The notes: generated by a model not told the origin, from the sequence alone. Numbered from the stretch's first letter, positions 1 through 9,034 are shown. The stretch is 64,000 nucleotides of DNA from Dyadobacter koreensis (GCF_900108855.1 NZ_FNXY01000005.1:329061-393060); one strand, 5' to 3'. Numbers and translations: made by a program.

Positions 1-183
1 TTAAAAATATAAGGAAAAAATTTCTCCGACGATCTAATAAATGATTCACCCTGAACGACGTATATAGGTAATTTTCTACTTGAAAAATATATCACATTAC
101 TTGCTGAATTGTCCGAAAAGTGTTTGAAATTTGGTATTAAAGAGGGTCAAATTTATAAATCAATAACTTCTTCGTATTAAAAG

Positions 184-1188
184 ATGGGTGTTATGGAATC
201 AAAAATTGAGCAGGAACTTGCGTTACCGGTAGGAGTGACGCTTGATCGGTTTATTATGCACAGTCAGAGTGCTTTTCCTTATGCGACAGGCGAACTTTCG
301 CAGTTGTTGAGAGATATCGCATTAGCAGGAAAAATCATCAACCGTGAAGTAAATAAAGCCGGTTTGATCGACGTAACCGGTGCAAATGGAACAGAAAATG
401 TTCAGGGAGAAAACCAGCAGAAGCTGGATATCATTGCTAACATCCGGTTTATACGCGCATTGAAAAACGGCGGAGAAGTTTGTGCGATTCTTTCAGAAGA
501 AGATGAAGACATTATCCATACAGGCAATGACCATGGGAAATATGTGGTCGCTATGGATCCGCTGGATGGTTCGTCTAATATTGATGTAAATGTGTCAATC
601 GGTACCATTTTTTCAATCTACCGACGCATCACACCGATCGATTCACCTGCTACGATTGATGATTTTTTACAAGGCGGACGAAAGCAGGTTGCTGCCGGGT
701 ATATTCTATATGGTTCATCCACCATGCTGGTTTATTCGACCGGCGATGGTGTGAATGGTTTTACTTATGACCACTCGCTGGGTGAATTTATTCTTTCTCA
801 TAAAAATATTGTCTCTCCTGAAAACGGAGTCATTTATTCAGTAAACGAAGGGAATTATAACAGCTATACTACCTCAACTCAAAACTACATAACAAACTGT
901 AAACGTAAGTCTTACAGTGCCCGTTACATCGGTTCTCTTGTTGGTGATTTCCACAGGAACCTTTTAAAGGGTGGGATTTATTTATATCCTGCCACGGCAA
1001 AAGATCCGAAAGGGAAGCTGCGCTTGCTTTACGAATGTTACCCGCTTGCATTTATTGCCGAGAAATCCGGTGGCAGAGCAAGTGATGGTTTCAGAGAAAT
1101 TCTGGATATTGTCCCTTCCAATTTTCATCAGCGTTCTCCTATTTATGTGGGTTCAACCGCGATGGTTGACGAAGCTATAAAGGCCTAA
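184..1188 (+). CDS. fbp: Fructose-1,6-bisphosphatase class I
   Basis: Hydrolyses fructose-1,6-bisphosphate to fructose-6-phosphate, the committed step of gluconeogenesis, in the cytoplasm. The 334-residue protein has the normal class I length. The metal-binding acidic stretch SEEDED lies at residues 104-109 and the signature DPLDGSSN at 125-132. A second Met at residue 4 (position 193) is an equally plausible start, and there is no ribosome binding site to choose between them. The 183 bases upstream are AT-rich and show no gene. It is followed on the same strand by a DEAD-box helicase gene with its own promoter box. Family assignment is secure. Confidence 0.96.
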   Translation: MGVMESKIEQELALPVGVTLDRFIMHSQSAFPYATGELSQLLRDIALAGKIINREVNKAGLIDVTGANGTENVQGENQQKLDIIANIRFIRALKNGGEVCAILSEEDEDIIHTGNDHGKYVVAMDPLDGSSNIDVNVSIGTIFSIYRRITPIDSPATIDDFLQGGRKQVAAGYILYGSSTMLVYSTGDGVNGFTYDHSLGEFILSHKNIVSPENGVIYSVNEGNYNSYTTSTQNYITNCKRKSYSARYIGSLVGDFHRNLLKGGIYLYPATAKDPKGKLRLLYECYPLAFIAEKSGGRASDGFREILDIVPSNFHQRSPIYVGSTAMVDEAIKA

Positions 1189-1214
1189 GTTATGGAAGCT
1201 CATTTTTGTTTTCG

Positions 1215-1222
1215 TACCTTTG
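1215..1222 (+). promoter_or_regulatory. Bacteroidota -7 box (TACCTTTG) of the helicase gene
   Basis: TACCTTTG matches the known Bacteroidota -7 consensus TAnnTTTG. It ends 4 bases before the ATG at 1227, so the transcript would be almost leaderless. A weak TTATG near 1190 could serve as the -33 element. Confidence 0.5.
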
Positions 1223-1226
1223 CGCG

Positions 1227-2570
1227 ATGCAAACTACGCAAAATAAATTTGAGCTATTTAAGCTTAACCGTCAATTACTCAATGCGATTGAAGAAGCAGG
1301 CTACGCGGAGCCTACACCCATACAAGAGCAGGCAATCCCACTAGCGCTAGCCGGACAGGATATTTTAGGTATAGCACAAACCGGTACAGGAAAAACGGCT
1401 GCTTATACATTGCCATTACTTATGCGCATAAAATATGCGCAGGGAGAGCATCCGCGCGCCCTGATCCTGGCGCCTACGCGTGAGCTGGCGATGCAGATCT
1501 CTGAGGCAATTGTTCAGCTAAGCAAATATACAGACATACGTACTGTTGTTCTTTTTGGTGGAATTGGTCCAAAAGCACAGATTGACGCGATCCGCAAAGG
1601 TGTTGATATTATTGTTGCCACCCCGGGCAGATTCATGGATCTTTATCTGAAAGAAGAGATCGTGGTGAAATATATCAACTGTATGGTTTTGGATGAAGCT
1701 GACAAAATGATGGATATGGGTTTCATGCCGCAGATTCGTCGCTTTCTGGAAATTCTTCCCCGTAAACGCCAGAATATGCTTTTCTCTGCCACTTTCTCCG
1801 AGAAGGTTGAACGTCTTTCATTCGAATTTCTGGAATATCCGACAAGGATAGAAGTTACGCCACAAGCAACGACGGCGGAGATGGTGACGCAGGTGCTTTA
1901 CGAGCTGCCAAACTTCCGTACAAAAATCAATTTGCTCACACATTTACTAAAAGATGAGGAGACATTTAATCGTGTCCTGATCTTTACGAGGAGCCGTGAA
2001 GTAGCTGGCCAGGTTCATAGTTATCTACGGAATACGGTTGTCAAAGAGGATGCGCTGCGGGTTATACATGCTAATAAAGGACAAAATACAAGAACGAACG
2101 CAATGGATGCTTTTCGTGAAGGTGCTGTGCGTGTGATGGTCGCGACGGACGTAGTTGCCCGGGGGATCGATATTACAGAGGTTAGTCACGTGATTAATTT
2201 TGACGTTCCTTTGATTTATGAAGACTATGTGCACAGAATCGGACGGACAGGGCGAGCAAATACGGTTGGACAGGCGATCACTTTTATGACGGTTGCAGAT
2301 GAATATCATATTGCAAAAATTGAAAAAATGATCCGGATGGAAATTCCCCGTGAAAATTTACCGGAAGATCTTGACATCATGAAAACGCCGGTTGACGAGA
2401 GACAAATGATGCTTCGGGAGATCGATAATCAGAAAAGAAAAGAGGATCCTACGTTCCTGGGCGCATTTCATGAAAAAAAGAATGCACATCTATTTAGAGC
2501 AAAACCTACGACGAAGGGCAAAGACACTGGCCGTCGTAGGACTGCTACAAAGCGAACTAAACGCAAATAA
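1227..2570 (+). CDS. DEAD-box ATP-dependent RNA helicase, RhlE-like
   Basis: Cytoplasmic RNA helicase of the DEAD-box type, likely acting in ribosome assembly or RNA turnover. Seen from the ATG at 1227: a Q-motif region around residues 25-35, Walker A AQTGTGKT near 50-57, PTREL near 83, DEAD at 156-159, SAT near 187 and the HRIGRTGR motif VI in the second RecA domain. The roughly 25 C-terminal residues are Lys/Arg/Thr-rich, as is common in RhlE-type proteins that use a basic tail to hold RNA. A TTG at 1206 would extend the frame by 7 residues. I prefer the ATG because the -7 promoter box lies between the two, so the TTG would sit upstream of transcription. Confidence 0.93.
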   Translation: MQTTQNKFELFKLNRQLLNAIEEAGYAEPTPIQEQAIPLALAGQDILGIAQTGTGKTAAYTLPLLMRIKYAQGEHPRALILAPTRELAMQISEAIVQLSKYTDIRTVVLFGGIGPKAQIDAIRKGVDIIVATPGRFMDLYLKEEIVVKYINCMVLDEADKMMDMGFMPQIRRFLEILPRKRQNMLFSATFSEKVERLSFEFLEYPTRIEVTPQATTAEMVTQVLYELPNFRTKINLLTHLLKDEETFNRVLIFTRSREVAGQVHSYLRNTVVKEDALRVIHANKGQNTRTNAMDAFREGAVRVMVATDVVARGIDITEVSHVINFDVPLIYEDYVHRIGRTGRANTVGQAITFMTVADEYHIAKIEKMIRMEIPRENLPEDLDIMKTPVDERQMMLREIDNQKRKEDPTFLGAFHEKKNAHLFRAKPTTKGKDTGRRRTATKRTKRK

Positions 2571-2607
2571 TACAATACGATATCCAATATTTCCGTTTAA
2601 CTTGGAC

Positions 2608-2636
2608 AATAGAAAAACCTGTTTCTCTATTTTTTA
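2608..2636 (+). terminator. Probable intrinsic terminator after the helicase gene
   Basis: AATAGA and TCTATT form the base of an imperfect hairpin, extended inward by A/T pairs and followed by a T-run. It ends just before the TPR gene at 2641. Confidence 0.4.
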
Positions 2637-2640
2637 ATTT

Positions 2641-3381
2641 ATGAAAGAATCTGTTGTTATTTGGTTTGCTCTTTTAATCCCTGCTCTTGGGCTTGCTCAG
2701 GAGAAACATTTAGCAAGTGCGGCACCTATTTCTGATACGAATATTTCGCAAAGAAGGCCGTTGGAATTAAGAGAGAGACGCGTAGTACCGTTGTTTGGAG
2801 AAGAAAGTAAGAGCTCTGAACAGATTGATGAAGAGATACGCTTCCTGAGTGAATGCGATAAATCTTTTAGCAGCCGACCAGAAGCGAGCAGTTTTTTTTC
2901 TGCCCGGGCCTGGGAATATTTGCAGGAAGGTTCATTGGACACAGCCTGTTACCGTTTCAACCTGGCCAATTTGTTGAACGACAAAAATGTCGAGGCTTAT
3001 TGGGGACTGGGAGTTGTTTGTTACCAGAGAGAAAACTGGGTTGATGCAAAACGCATGCTGAGCCGTGGAGTCAGTCTTCAATCCAACAATGTACCTCTGC
3101 TGGTAGATCTTTCTACTGTTGATCTGAAACTTTATGCGATGAACAAACGGCAGGAAGAACTTGATGAGGCGTTTAAATTATTGGAAGATGCCGTAGCGCT
3201 GGATTCTACTTACGCTTTGGGGCAATATAATCTGGCCCTGGTGCATTACAACCGGAATGAGCCTGAGAAATCATGGGAACATCTACACAAAGGTAGAAAC
3301 CTGGACTTTAACCAGATTAATTTTGAGTTTATAGAATTATTAAAAGCAAAACTTCCTGATCCGCAGGGATTTTTCAAATAA
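2641..3381 (+). CDS. Exported tetratricopeptide-repeat protein
   Basis: No specific function recognised. The 246-residue protein begins with a signal peptide (hydrophobic residues about 5-18, cleavage near GLAQ at 17-20) and has no lipobox Cys, so it should be periplasmic or outer-membrane associated. The second half contains tetratricopeptide helices, for example the segments around residues 95-130, 130-160 and 175-225 with the usual spaced A, Y, G and L positions. TPR proteins bind other proteins. The partner is not apparent: neighbours are a helicase upstream and a terminator downstream. Confidence 0.75.
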   Translation: MKESVVIWFALLIPALGLAQEKHLASAAPISDTNISQRRPLELRERRVVPLFGEESKSSEQIDEEIRFLSECDKSFSSRPEASSFFSARAWEYLQEGSLDTACYRFNLANLLNDKNVEAYWGLGVVCYQRENWVDAKRMLSRGVSLQSNNVPLLVDLSTVDLKLYAMNKRQEELDEAFKLLEDAVALDSTYALGQYNLALVHYNRNEPEKSWEHLHKGRNLDFNQINFEFIELLKAKLPDPQGFFK

Positions 3382-3411
3382 GATAGTAGATAGTCAAGTT
3401 AGCAAGTAGCC

Positions 3412-3447
3412 AAAGAGGTCAGGTTTTTAAAACCTGACCTCTTTTTT
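3412..3447 (+). terminator. Intrinsic terminator
   Basis: A strong hairpin with arms AAAGAGGTCAGGTTTT and its complement is followed by six T on the plus strand. It closes the TPR gene and separates it from the convergent btuG-like gene. Confidence 0.8.
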
Positions 3448-3469
3448 GTGTCCAGAAAATGCTTGTACA

Positions 3470-4540
3470 TTATCTGAAATAAAATCCCGTTGGAGCGATA
3501 CCAACTTTTACTGAATCAACTAATGTCCCGTCTGCGCGGTAACGAATCGCGTATCCGGATTGCGTATAAGATGGTGTAACACCAGCATAAATCAAACCTT
3601 GTCTTGGATCAACTGCCAAACCTGAGAACATTCTTTTGGCGAAAGGTGTAGCCAAATTAACGGCTGTATCTGTGATTTGAAACTTATAAGTCTCTCCGCG
3701 AGTAAAATCACCAAGGACGAAATAGATTGTTCTAAGATCAGGACTCATCGCAAAATTGCTAGCCGATTTAGACATATCAGTACTGATTTTTATGGTAGTT
3801 TCTTTTTCATAAGTATCCGGATTTATACGAATCAGATCAAGTCCGGCCTGAACCCATAACTTGCCATTTGCATCCACTCCGATTGGATTTGGCTCCTCAG
3901 TGAAAGGAATAGAATTGATAACCTCATCGGAAGTTGTATTGATCACCGTCAGGTTTTTGCCCTCGCTGTAATCATAATTACCAACAAATATTTTGTTGTT
4001 ATGCAAAACCAGATTTTCAGGACCTTTATCCGTAGTGATTTTCTTAACAACTTTTTTCGTTGCAAGATCAATCACTGCAATATACCCGGCTGGGTAAGAA
4101 TAATCAGAATTTAAAATACCCCAGTTTGTCACATAAGCTTTTGTGCTTCCTATGGCAACAACTTCACGAGGATTTTCTATATCAGGTGCTCCGATGGATC
4201 CTGTCGATGTAAACAGATTGGCATCTACGATTTCAACCTTATCGGAACCGGGATTAGAATTATCAACCAAAATTATTCCATGATCACCCGCCACAGCATA
4301 TCCTTGCATTCCACCTTTTAGTGAACTTCCGTTTACAATTGAAAATATGTCAGAATCTGCTATATTTTTTTCTCTCGTAAGGAAAGAAATGTTGCCATTA
4401 TTTTGAGAAAAATTCCCTTCATTGATCACAAAAACGCCTTGTACATAGGTGCCTTTCGGAGCCGGATCACTTTGGTTACAAGACCAGGCAATGGCCGATA
4501 TGAGTGTAACTGTTAAAATTCTGGTTAGCTGTTTTTTCAT
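3470..4540 (-). CDS. btuG: BtuG-like surface lipoprotein, YncE/DUF5074 beta-propeller
   Basis: Likely captures vitamin B12 at the cell surface and passes it to the neighbouring BtuB. Seen: a lipoprotein signal with the lipobox ending at Cys21 (AIAWSC), then about 330 residues of repeated beta-propeller blades with YncE-type phrases such as VIDLATKKVVKK and VINTTSDEVIN. It lies 70 bases downstream of the TonB receptor, under the same cobalamin riboswitch. Known: in Bacteroides, BtuG is a seven-bladed propeller lipoprotein encoded beside BtuB that binds cobalamin very tightly. The function here is inferred from fold and position. A generic YncE-like protein serving another ligand is the alternative, but the riboswitch makes B12 the best guess. 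Confidence 0.78.
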   Translation of the reverse strand: MKKQLTRILTVTLISAIAWSCNQSDPAPKGTYVQGVFVINEGNFSQNNGNISFLTREKNIADSDIFSIVNGSSLKGGMQGYAVAGDHGIILVDNSNPGSDKVEIVDANLFTSTGSIGAPDIENPREVVAIGSTKAYVTNWGILNSDYSYPAGYIAVIDLATKKVVKKITTDKGPENLVLHNNKIFVGNYDYSEGKNLTVINTTSDEVINSIPFTEEPNPIGVDANGKLWVQAGLDLIRINPDTYEKETTIKISTDMSKSASNFAMSPDLRTIYFVLGDFTRGETYKFQITDTAVNLATPFAKRMFSGLAVDPRQGLIYAGVTPSYTQSGYAIRYRADGTLVDSVKVGIAPTGFYFR

Positions 4541-4610
4541 TATAATCGTATTAAAGTAATCGTTAAAAAGATTTTGTTAGCATTAATTGGTTGAAAAAAA
4601 GTCTCCGACA

Positions 4611-6536
4611 TCATCGGATTGTTTTGGCTGACAGCAACAGGCTGACTGCAAAACTACGCCCAGGCATGGGATTTCCGTTAATGGTCTGATAAAAAGTATT
4701 AGAAACGTTATTGACTCTGCCTTGTAACGATGCTCTAAAATGCGGCCGGTTAAAGTTCGTTTCGATGATTAAATTTTCGAGCATGTAGGCTGGCACAGAT
4801 TGGCTATGATCAGCGGTTGTATACCGTTTGGAAATGATTTGAAGCTGGTTGGTCAAACGAAAATTTTTGTATTGCATAAACATAGTAACGTTTCCGGTAT
4901 GCAAAGGGATATGCGGTAACTGCTTTCCGACAATGTCAGACGCGTAGGCATCGAAGGTCTTTTCCTGCGAAGTGCTGGTTAGTGCATAGTTCAGCATGCC
5001 TCCAAATTTCCAATATTCCCAGTTTCCTTTCCAGCCGAACTGCATTTCTGCGCCGCGAGCGATAACCATCTGAAGATTTTCTACACGAAAATTATTGGTG
5101 GGATTCCAGTATGTCCAGTTATCGATCCGATTATGATAGGCGGTAAGATTTGCCGTAAAAGAATGAATTTTATTTAAAACATAACCTGCCTCTGCTCCGG
5201 CTTCTTTATTAAATCCGTTTTCTGGTTTAATGTTTGGGTTGCCCAGATCTTTCCAGTAACGCTCATTTAAAGTCGGAACGCGATAACTTCTTCCAACCGA
5301 ACCTTTTAATTTGATACTATATGGAAGATTTTGAATAAGTCGATATTCTGCTCCCAAAGAAGGAGTGAACGGCGGATTGTAACCGGTGACAAGGGCCTGT
5401 CTTAAATTCGCGGAAATCAGTAGCCTTGAAGTGGTTTGCCAGCGTGTAAGTATAAAAAAATCGCCGCGGTTTTCTGTTATGACGGGGCGTTCATAATTTT
5501 CAACCTGAGTTTTATAATGGGTAAATTCACTACCGGTCTGCATTTGGATTGTACTTCCTGATTTCCCCACTTTCCATTCAAAAGTGCGTTCGCCACGAAT
5601 TCCGTAACGGTCCGTAACTGCATGATCCAGCGTTGAATAATCTCCAATCGCATAATCAATAATGTCCCGTATCCAAGAAGTTCGCACTGTCCACCCTTCA
5701 ATTTCATAACGAAGCATCGTCCGGTACGATTTAATTCTCGTCATTTGTCGCCCGGCCAGATTCTCGGGATTGTTGGTTAATTTATTATCTGTCAGCCAGA
5801 CATGTGCCGACAACTCATGTTTATTATTTGAAAAAAACAGATCCTGAACCAAACCTTTTTGAAAAGTAGTTGAGGGACTGATAGCTTCGCCATTTCGTTC
5901 GGGATGGCGATACCTGTTATTCATATTTCCGTCATAGGCCGCTGTTTTTCCTGAAAAATTCCAGGTACTATTTAGGCGGGTCCCAAATTTTATGGTCGCC
6001 TGGGTCTGGCTGTTTCGAAAACTTTCCTGCTGCCTTCCAATCATGACCTGCAAACCGGCCTCAGGTTTCGAGCTGCTGAGCAAAATGCTTCCACCAACCG
6101 CATCAGTTCCGACAATGCTCGCCGAAGACCCATACTGAACGGATAATTGATCGAATCCTGCAACGGGAATAGTTGAAAAATCAGTTTGCCCCAATGTTGG
6201 AAGATTAATGTTCAGGCCATTCCAAAGTACCGCGGTATGATTGGATGCTGTTCCACGAAAGGCAACCGTCGACAATTGTCCCGGACCATAATTTTTAAAA
6301 ATCACGGGTGTATTCAGAGAAAGCAGATCAGCTATATTTCGAAAACGAAATTGTTCAATTGTGACCGAATCGATTTTCTGAACTTTTAATCCGCTCATAA
6401 AACGCTCCGGCACGAAGCCAAATACGGTTACAGGAGAAAGAAAAATCGAGTCTTTTTGGGCAACACAATTTTCTGCTACTGCCAATAATGTCAGAGCCGG
6501 TAAGAACAGACGGCGAAAAACTTGTCTGTTAAGCAC
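4611..6536 (-). CDS. btuB: TonB-dependent vitamin B12 receptor, BtuB-like
   Basis: Outer-membrane active transporter for cobalamin. The 641 residues match the short BtuB-type receptors: a signal peptide (residues 1-26, ending NCVAQ), a plug domain at about 30-155 containing ISSL-like and GTDAVGGSILLSS elements, and a 22-strand barrel ending in the typical terminal segment SFAVSLLLSAKTIR. There is no N-terminal carboxypeptidase-like domain, which sets it apart from SusC receptors. The cobalamin riboswitch 75 bases upstream identifies the substrate class. It is first in the unit and is followed by the BtuG-like lipoprotein. The family is certain; substrate assignment rests on the riboswitch. 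Confidence 0.92.
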   Translation of the reverse strand: MLNRQVFRRLFLPALTLLAVAENCVAQKDSIFLSPVTVFGFVPERFMSGLKVQKIDSVTIEQFRFRNIADLLSLNTPVIFKNYGPGQLSTVAFRGTASNHTAVLWNGLNINLPTLGQTDFSTIPVAGFDQLSVQYGSSASIVGTDAVGGSILLSSSKPEAGLQVMIGRQQESFRNSQTQATIKFGTRLNSTWNFSGKTAAYDGNMNNRYRHPERNGEAISPSTTFQKGLVQDLFFSNNKHELSAHVWLTDNKLTNNPENLAGRQMTRIKSYRTMLRYEIEGWTVRTSWIRDIIDYAIGDYSTLDHAVTDRYGIRGERTFEWKVGKSGSTIQMQTGSEFTHYKTQVENYERPVITENRGDFFILTRWQTTSRLLISANLRQALVTGYNPPFTPSLGAEYRLIQNLPYSIKLKGSVGRSYRVPTLNERYWKDLGNPNIKPENGFNKEAGAEAGYVLNKIHSFTANLTAYHNRIDNWTYWNPTNNFRVENLQMVIARGAEMQFGWKGNWEYWKFGGMLNYALTSTSQEKTFDAYASDIVGKQLPHIPLHTGNVTMFMQYKNFRLTNQLQIISKRYTTADHSQSVPAYMLENLIIETNFNRPHFRASLQGRVNNVSNTFYQTINGNPMPGRSFAVSLLLSAKTIR

Positions 6537-6610
6537 CTTAAAAGTATAAAAAGACCATAGCGAACCGGTTTTGTGATTTTTCCTCCGAAAATCAAAACGT
6601 TGAATAATTT

Positions 6611-6775
6611 CTGGCAGGTCTCCTGGCTTGTCTTATTGATCAGATACCTTCCCGTTTGAACAGTGGTTTTGCAGTTCAGATCAATGTTTGGATAAGACTC
6701 ACAGTTGCGGGGACAGCTCCCGTTTTCGCGGGATTCCCTTTTAAGCCATTAAGTTAAATTAACTTCTGGCACCAA
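6611..6775 (-). promoter_or_regulatory. Cobalamin (AdoCbl) riboswitch
   Basis: On the minus strand the conserved blocks appear in order: GGTGCC at 6773-6768, the AAAAGGGAA segment near 6740, the GAGCTGTCCCCGCAACTGT B12-box core around 6719-6701, GGGAAGG near 6660-6645, and AAGCCAGGAGACCTGCC ending at 6613. This is the classical class I cobalamin riboswitch. It lies between a TACCTTTG promoter box and the btuB start, so B12 should repress the uptake unit. Confidence 0.95.
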
Positions 6776-6784
6776 AAACTTTAC

Positions 6785-6792
6785 AAAGGTAA
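6785..6792 (-). promoter_or_regulatory. -7 promoter box of the B12 uptake unit
   Basis: The minus strand reads TACCTTTG, an exact match to the Bacteroidota TAnnTTTG box. It lies just upstream of the riboswitch, so transcription would start a few bases before the aptamer. Confidence 0.6.
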
Positions 6793-6858
6793 GTAATTAA
6801 TGGCGGGTGTGGATACTGCTTTTAAGAACTAAACTTCGCCGGATAAAATCGTATACCT

Positions 6859-6866
6859 TATCTTTG
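6859..6866 (+). promoter_or_regulatory. -7 promoter box of the DMT transporter gene
   Basis: TATCTTTG fits TAnnTTTG. It lies 18 bases before the TTG start at 6884 and supports that start. Confidence 0.45.
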
Positions 6867-6883
6867 TCGAAACTTTAAATGAT

Positions 6884-7846
6884 TTGTTAACCCGCAGCAC
6901 AAACCGCATAACACTTTCCGCACCGCAAAAAGGAATTTTTTTGATGCTTTGCGCATCGTTTTTCTTTGCTTTGATGTCGGCGATTTCTAAATGGCTGAGC
7001 CAGGATTTTCACATCGTACAACTCGTATTTTTCAGAAATATAATTGGCGTCTTGTTTATCGGGGCCAGTATTTTACAGCGGCCGATGAAGCAAAAGGGAG
7101 GTAAACTTGGGCTGCTTATTTTCAGAGGTATAGTCGGGACATTATCCCTTTATCTGCTTTTTTATGCCATCCGGACACTGGGCCTGGGAAGAGCATCCAC
7201 TTATCAGTATACTTATCCGATTTTTCTCGCGTTTCTTTCTTGGCTATTTCTCGGAGAAAAATTGAGCAGTAAGGAGTGGATTGCGATCCTGCTGGGGTTC
7301 GGCGGAATATTGTTTGTTTTCCGCCCCGACTTATCCATGTCGTTGCGAAATCATGTAATCGGTTTAGGTAATGCGTTGCTGACTGCTGTCGCTTATCTCG
7401 CCATCCGGCAGCTTGGACAGGTGTATGATACACGTGCTATTGTTTTATCTTTCATGCTGAGCGGAATTATCTTACCAATTTTTTCGATGATTATCGGCAC
7501 TTATTTTCCAAATGAAGATCTGGATTTTCTAATAGGAACTTTTAAGTGGCCTACAACCATGGCGCATTGGTTTGGGTTTCTTGCCCTGGGAATTACTGCG
7601 ATGATCGGGCAAATTATGATGACGCAATCATTCACGTTTGACAAAGCGGGCCGGATCGCTGCCGTTGGTTATTCAAATATTTTATTTGCGTTGTTTTTCG
7701 GGCTCTGGCTTGGAGAAGCGGTTCCAACAGTTTCGATGATGATCGGAATGGGTTTAATTATCGGCGGAGGCTTATTGGTATCACTTTCAAAAGATAAAAC
7801 AAAAAATATTCCTGCCACGAATACACAAATTTCCACGAAAGATTAG
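6884..7846 (+). CDS. EamA/DMT-superfamily permease
   Basis: Inner-membrane permease of the drug/metabolite transporter type; the substrate cannot be read from sequence. The 320 residues show about ten membrane helices arranged as two EamA repeats, the first covering roughly residues 17-148 and the second 160-300. A short polar tail rich in Asn, Thr and Lys follows. The frame opens with TTG at 6884. The first ATG (6944) would start inside the first helix, so I keep TTG. The last codons form one arm of a 28-base-pair inverted repeat shared with the 3' side of the convergent VOC gene. Confidence 0.85.
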   Translation: MLTRSTNRITLSAPQKGIFLMLCASFFFALMSAISKWLSQDFHIVQLVFFRNIIGVLFIGASILQRPMKQKGGKLGLLIFRGIVGTLSLYLLFYAIRTLGLGRASTYQYTYPIFLAFLSWLFLGEKLSSKEWIAILLGFGGILFVFRPDLSMSLRNHVIGLGNALLTAVAYLAIRQLGQVYDTRAIVLSFMLSGIILPIFSMIIGTYFPNEDLDFLIGTFKWPTTMAHWFGFLALGITAMIGQIMMTQSFTFDKAGRIAAVGYSNILFALFFGLWLGEAVPTVSMMIGMGLIIGGGLLVSLSKDKTKNIPATNTQISTKD

Positions 7847-7873
7847 TGGGAATTTGTGTATTCGTGGCAGGAA
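7809..7873 (-). terminator. Very long hairpin between convergent genes, minus-strand terminator
   Basis: Arms 7809-7836 and 7846-7873 are complementary over 28 positions with a single G-U mismatch. The loop is only 9 bases. On the minus strand the hairpin is followed by ATATTTTTTT, so it should terminate the VOC gene. On the plus strand no T-run follows. The left arm codes for the C-terminus of the DMT transporter. Confidence 0.8.
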
Positions 7874-7877
7874 AAAG

Positions 7878-8243
7878 TTATCCTTTAGATTCATTGAAAA
7901 GTAATTTATTCCCAAAAGGATCAGAAACTTCCATCGTTTTGGCGTTCCAGGGGGCATCTTCTAATCCCGGGCGGTTAAACCGGTAATTCATTTCCAGTAA
8001 TTCCTGATGGTATTCCGTTAATCCGGTGCACTCGATAAAAACCTTGCTGCCGGGCGTGCAGTCTCCATGATGTTCTGTCAAATGCAAAACAATTCCATTT
8101 TTTGAAATTTGCAGGTAAAGTGGAAAGTTATCTCCAAACCGGTGCGTCCAGTCAATCGTGAAACCGAGCCAATCAATATAAAACTCTACTGCTTTGGCTT
8201 CATCAAAAATTCGTATCAGAGGAATAACTTTACTTGCTTCCAT
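7878..8243 (-). CDS. VOC-superfamily protein (glyoxalase/bleomycin-resistance fold)
   Basis: Small cytoplasmic protein of 121 residues with a vicinal-oxygen-chelate fold. Seen: an N-terminal beta-alpha-beta unit with PLIRIFDEAKAVEFYIDWLGF, a central LHLTEHHGD strand, and a C-terminal DPFGNKLLFNE metal-ligand strand. This layout matches the bleomycin-binding glyoxalase-like group. No substrate can be assigned: such proteins may be lyases, dioxygenases or binding proteins. It is a monocistronic gene on the minus strand, ended by the long hairpin. Confidence 0.85.
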   Translation of the reverse strand: MEASKVIPLIRIFDEAKAVEFYIDWLGFTIDWTHRFGDNFPLYLQISKNGIVLHLTEHHGDCTPGSKVFIECTGLTEYHQELLEMNYRFNRPGLEDAPWNAKTMEVSDPFGNKLLFNESKG

Positions 8244-8378
8244 AATATTTGGAAATAACTGAATTTGGAAAATCGTCTGATCTAAACGGTATTTTATTTT
8301 AAATTCGTTCTAATAACTGAGACGAAAAAATTATTTGTATTAAATATTCGTTTCCTACCAGTACGCACTCAATCAATA

Positions 8379-8939
8379 ATGAAACGACTGACTTATACAA
8401 TTATTTTTTCCTGTATTTTATTGACAGGCTTAACGGCATTTCGCACAGATTCTTCTCCTGAAAAGGAGATTGAAATTCAATGGCTGACGATTGAGCAGGC
8501 GTATGCGAAAAACCAGAAAGAACCGCGAAAAATATTAATTGATATTTATACTGACTGGTGTGGCTGGTGTAAAGTAATGGATCGGGAAACCTACAAAAAC
8601 GCTGAGGTGATCGATTATATAAATAAAAAATTCTACGCTGTAAAATTGGATGCGGAGCAAACCGGCCCAATAACAATCGGCGATCAAAAGTTTGAGTTTG
8701 TACCGCAAGGGAAAAAGGGTGTACATCAGATCGCAATGGCTTTAACTAATAACCAGCCAAGTTATCCAACGACTGTATTTTTAGATGATAAATTTCAAAT
8801 GATCCAGCCATTGCCTGGTTATATGAAGGCAAAGGAATTTCATGAGGTGATTACTTTTTTTGGTGATAACTTTCACAAAAAAGAATCATTTGAAGATTAT
8901 AAAGCAAAGACTTACAAAAAGATTTATTCGAGTAGATAG
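8379..8939 (+). CDS. Exported thioredoxin-like protein with CGWC active site
   Basis: Probably a periplasmic thiol oxidoreductase. The 186 residues carry an N-terminal hydrophobic signal (about residues 7-21) followed by a thioredoxin fold with the active site DWCGWCKVMD, Cys61 and Cys64. PTTVFLD near 128-134 holds the cis-Pro equivalent. The CGWC type with a Met/Asp-rich following helix belongs to the thioredoxin_7/DUF255-like group rather than classical TrxA. No partner gene is adjacent. A strong terminator follows. Confidence 0.85.
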   Translation: MKRLTYTIIFSCILLTGLTAFRTDSSPEKEIEIQWLTIEQAYAKNQKEPRKILIDIYTDWCGWCKVMDRETYKNAEVIDYINKKFYAVKLDAEQTGPITIGDQKFEFVPQGKKGVHQIAMALTNNQPSYPTTVFLDDKFQMIQPLPGYMKAKEFHEVITFFGDNFHKKESFEDYKAKTYKKIYSSR

Positions 8940-8951
8940 TATAGTTTTAAA

Positions 8952-9007
8952 AGCAAAAAGGCAAATGGTTGTTGTATTATTTGCCTTTTTGCTTTTTGCT
9001 TTTTTAT
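8952..9007 (+). terminator. Intrinsic terminator after the thioredoxin gene
   Basis: AGCAAAAAGGCAAAT (8952-8966) pairs with ATTTGCCTTTTTGCT (8979-8993) and is followed by a T-rich tract. Confidence 0.75.
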
Positions 9008-9034
9008 TTTTTCTTAAATTCTGACAGTCGATTC

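Noticed and set aside
1..183. Possible gene or RNA at the window start
   Set aside because: AT-rich with frequent stops in all frames and no hairpin; probably the fbp promoter region.
1206..1226. Upstream TTG start for the RNA helicase
   Set aside because: The -7 promoter box lies between this TTG and the ATG at 1227, and the first seven residues are not part of the helicase family start.
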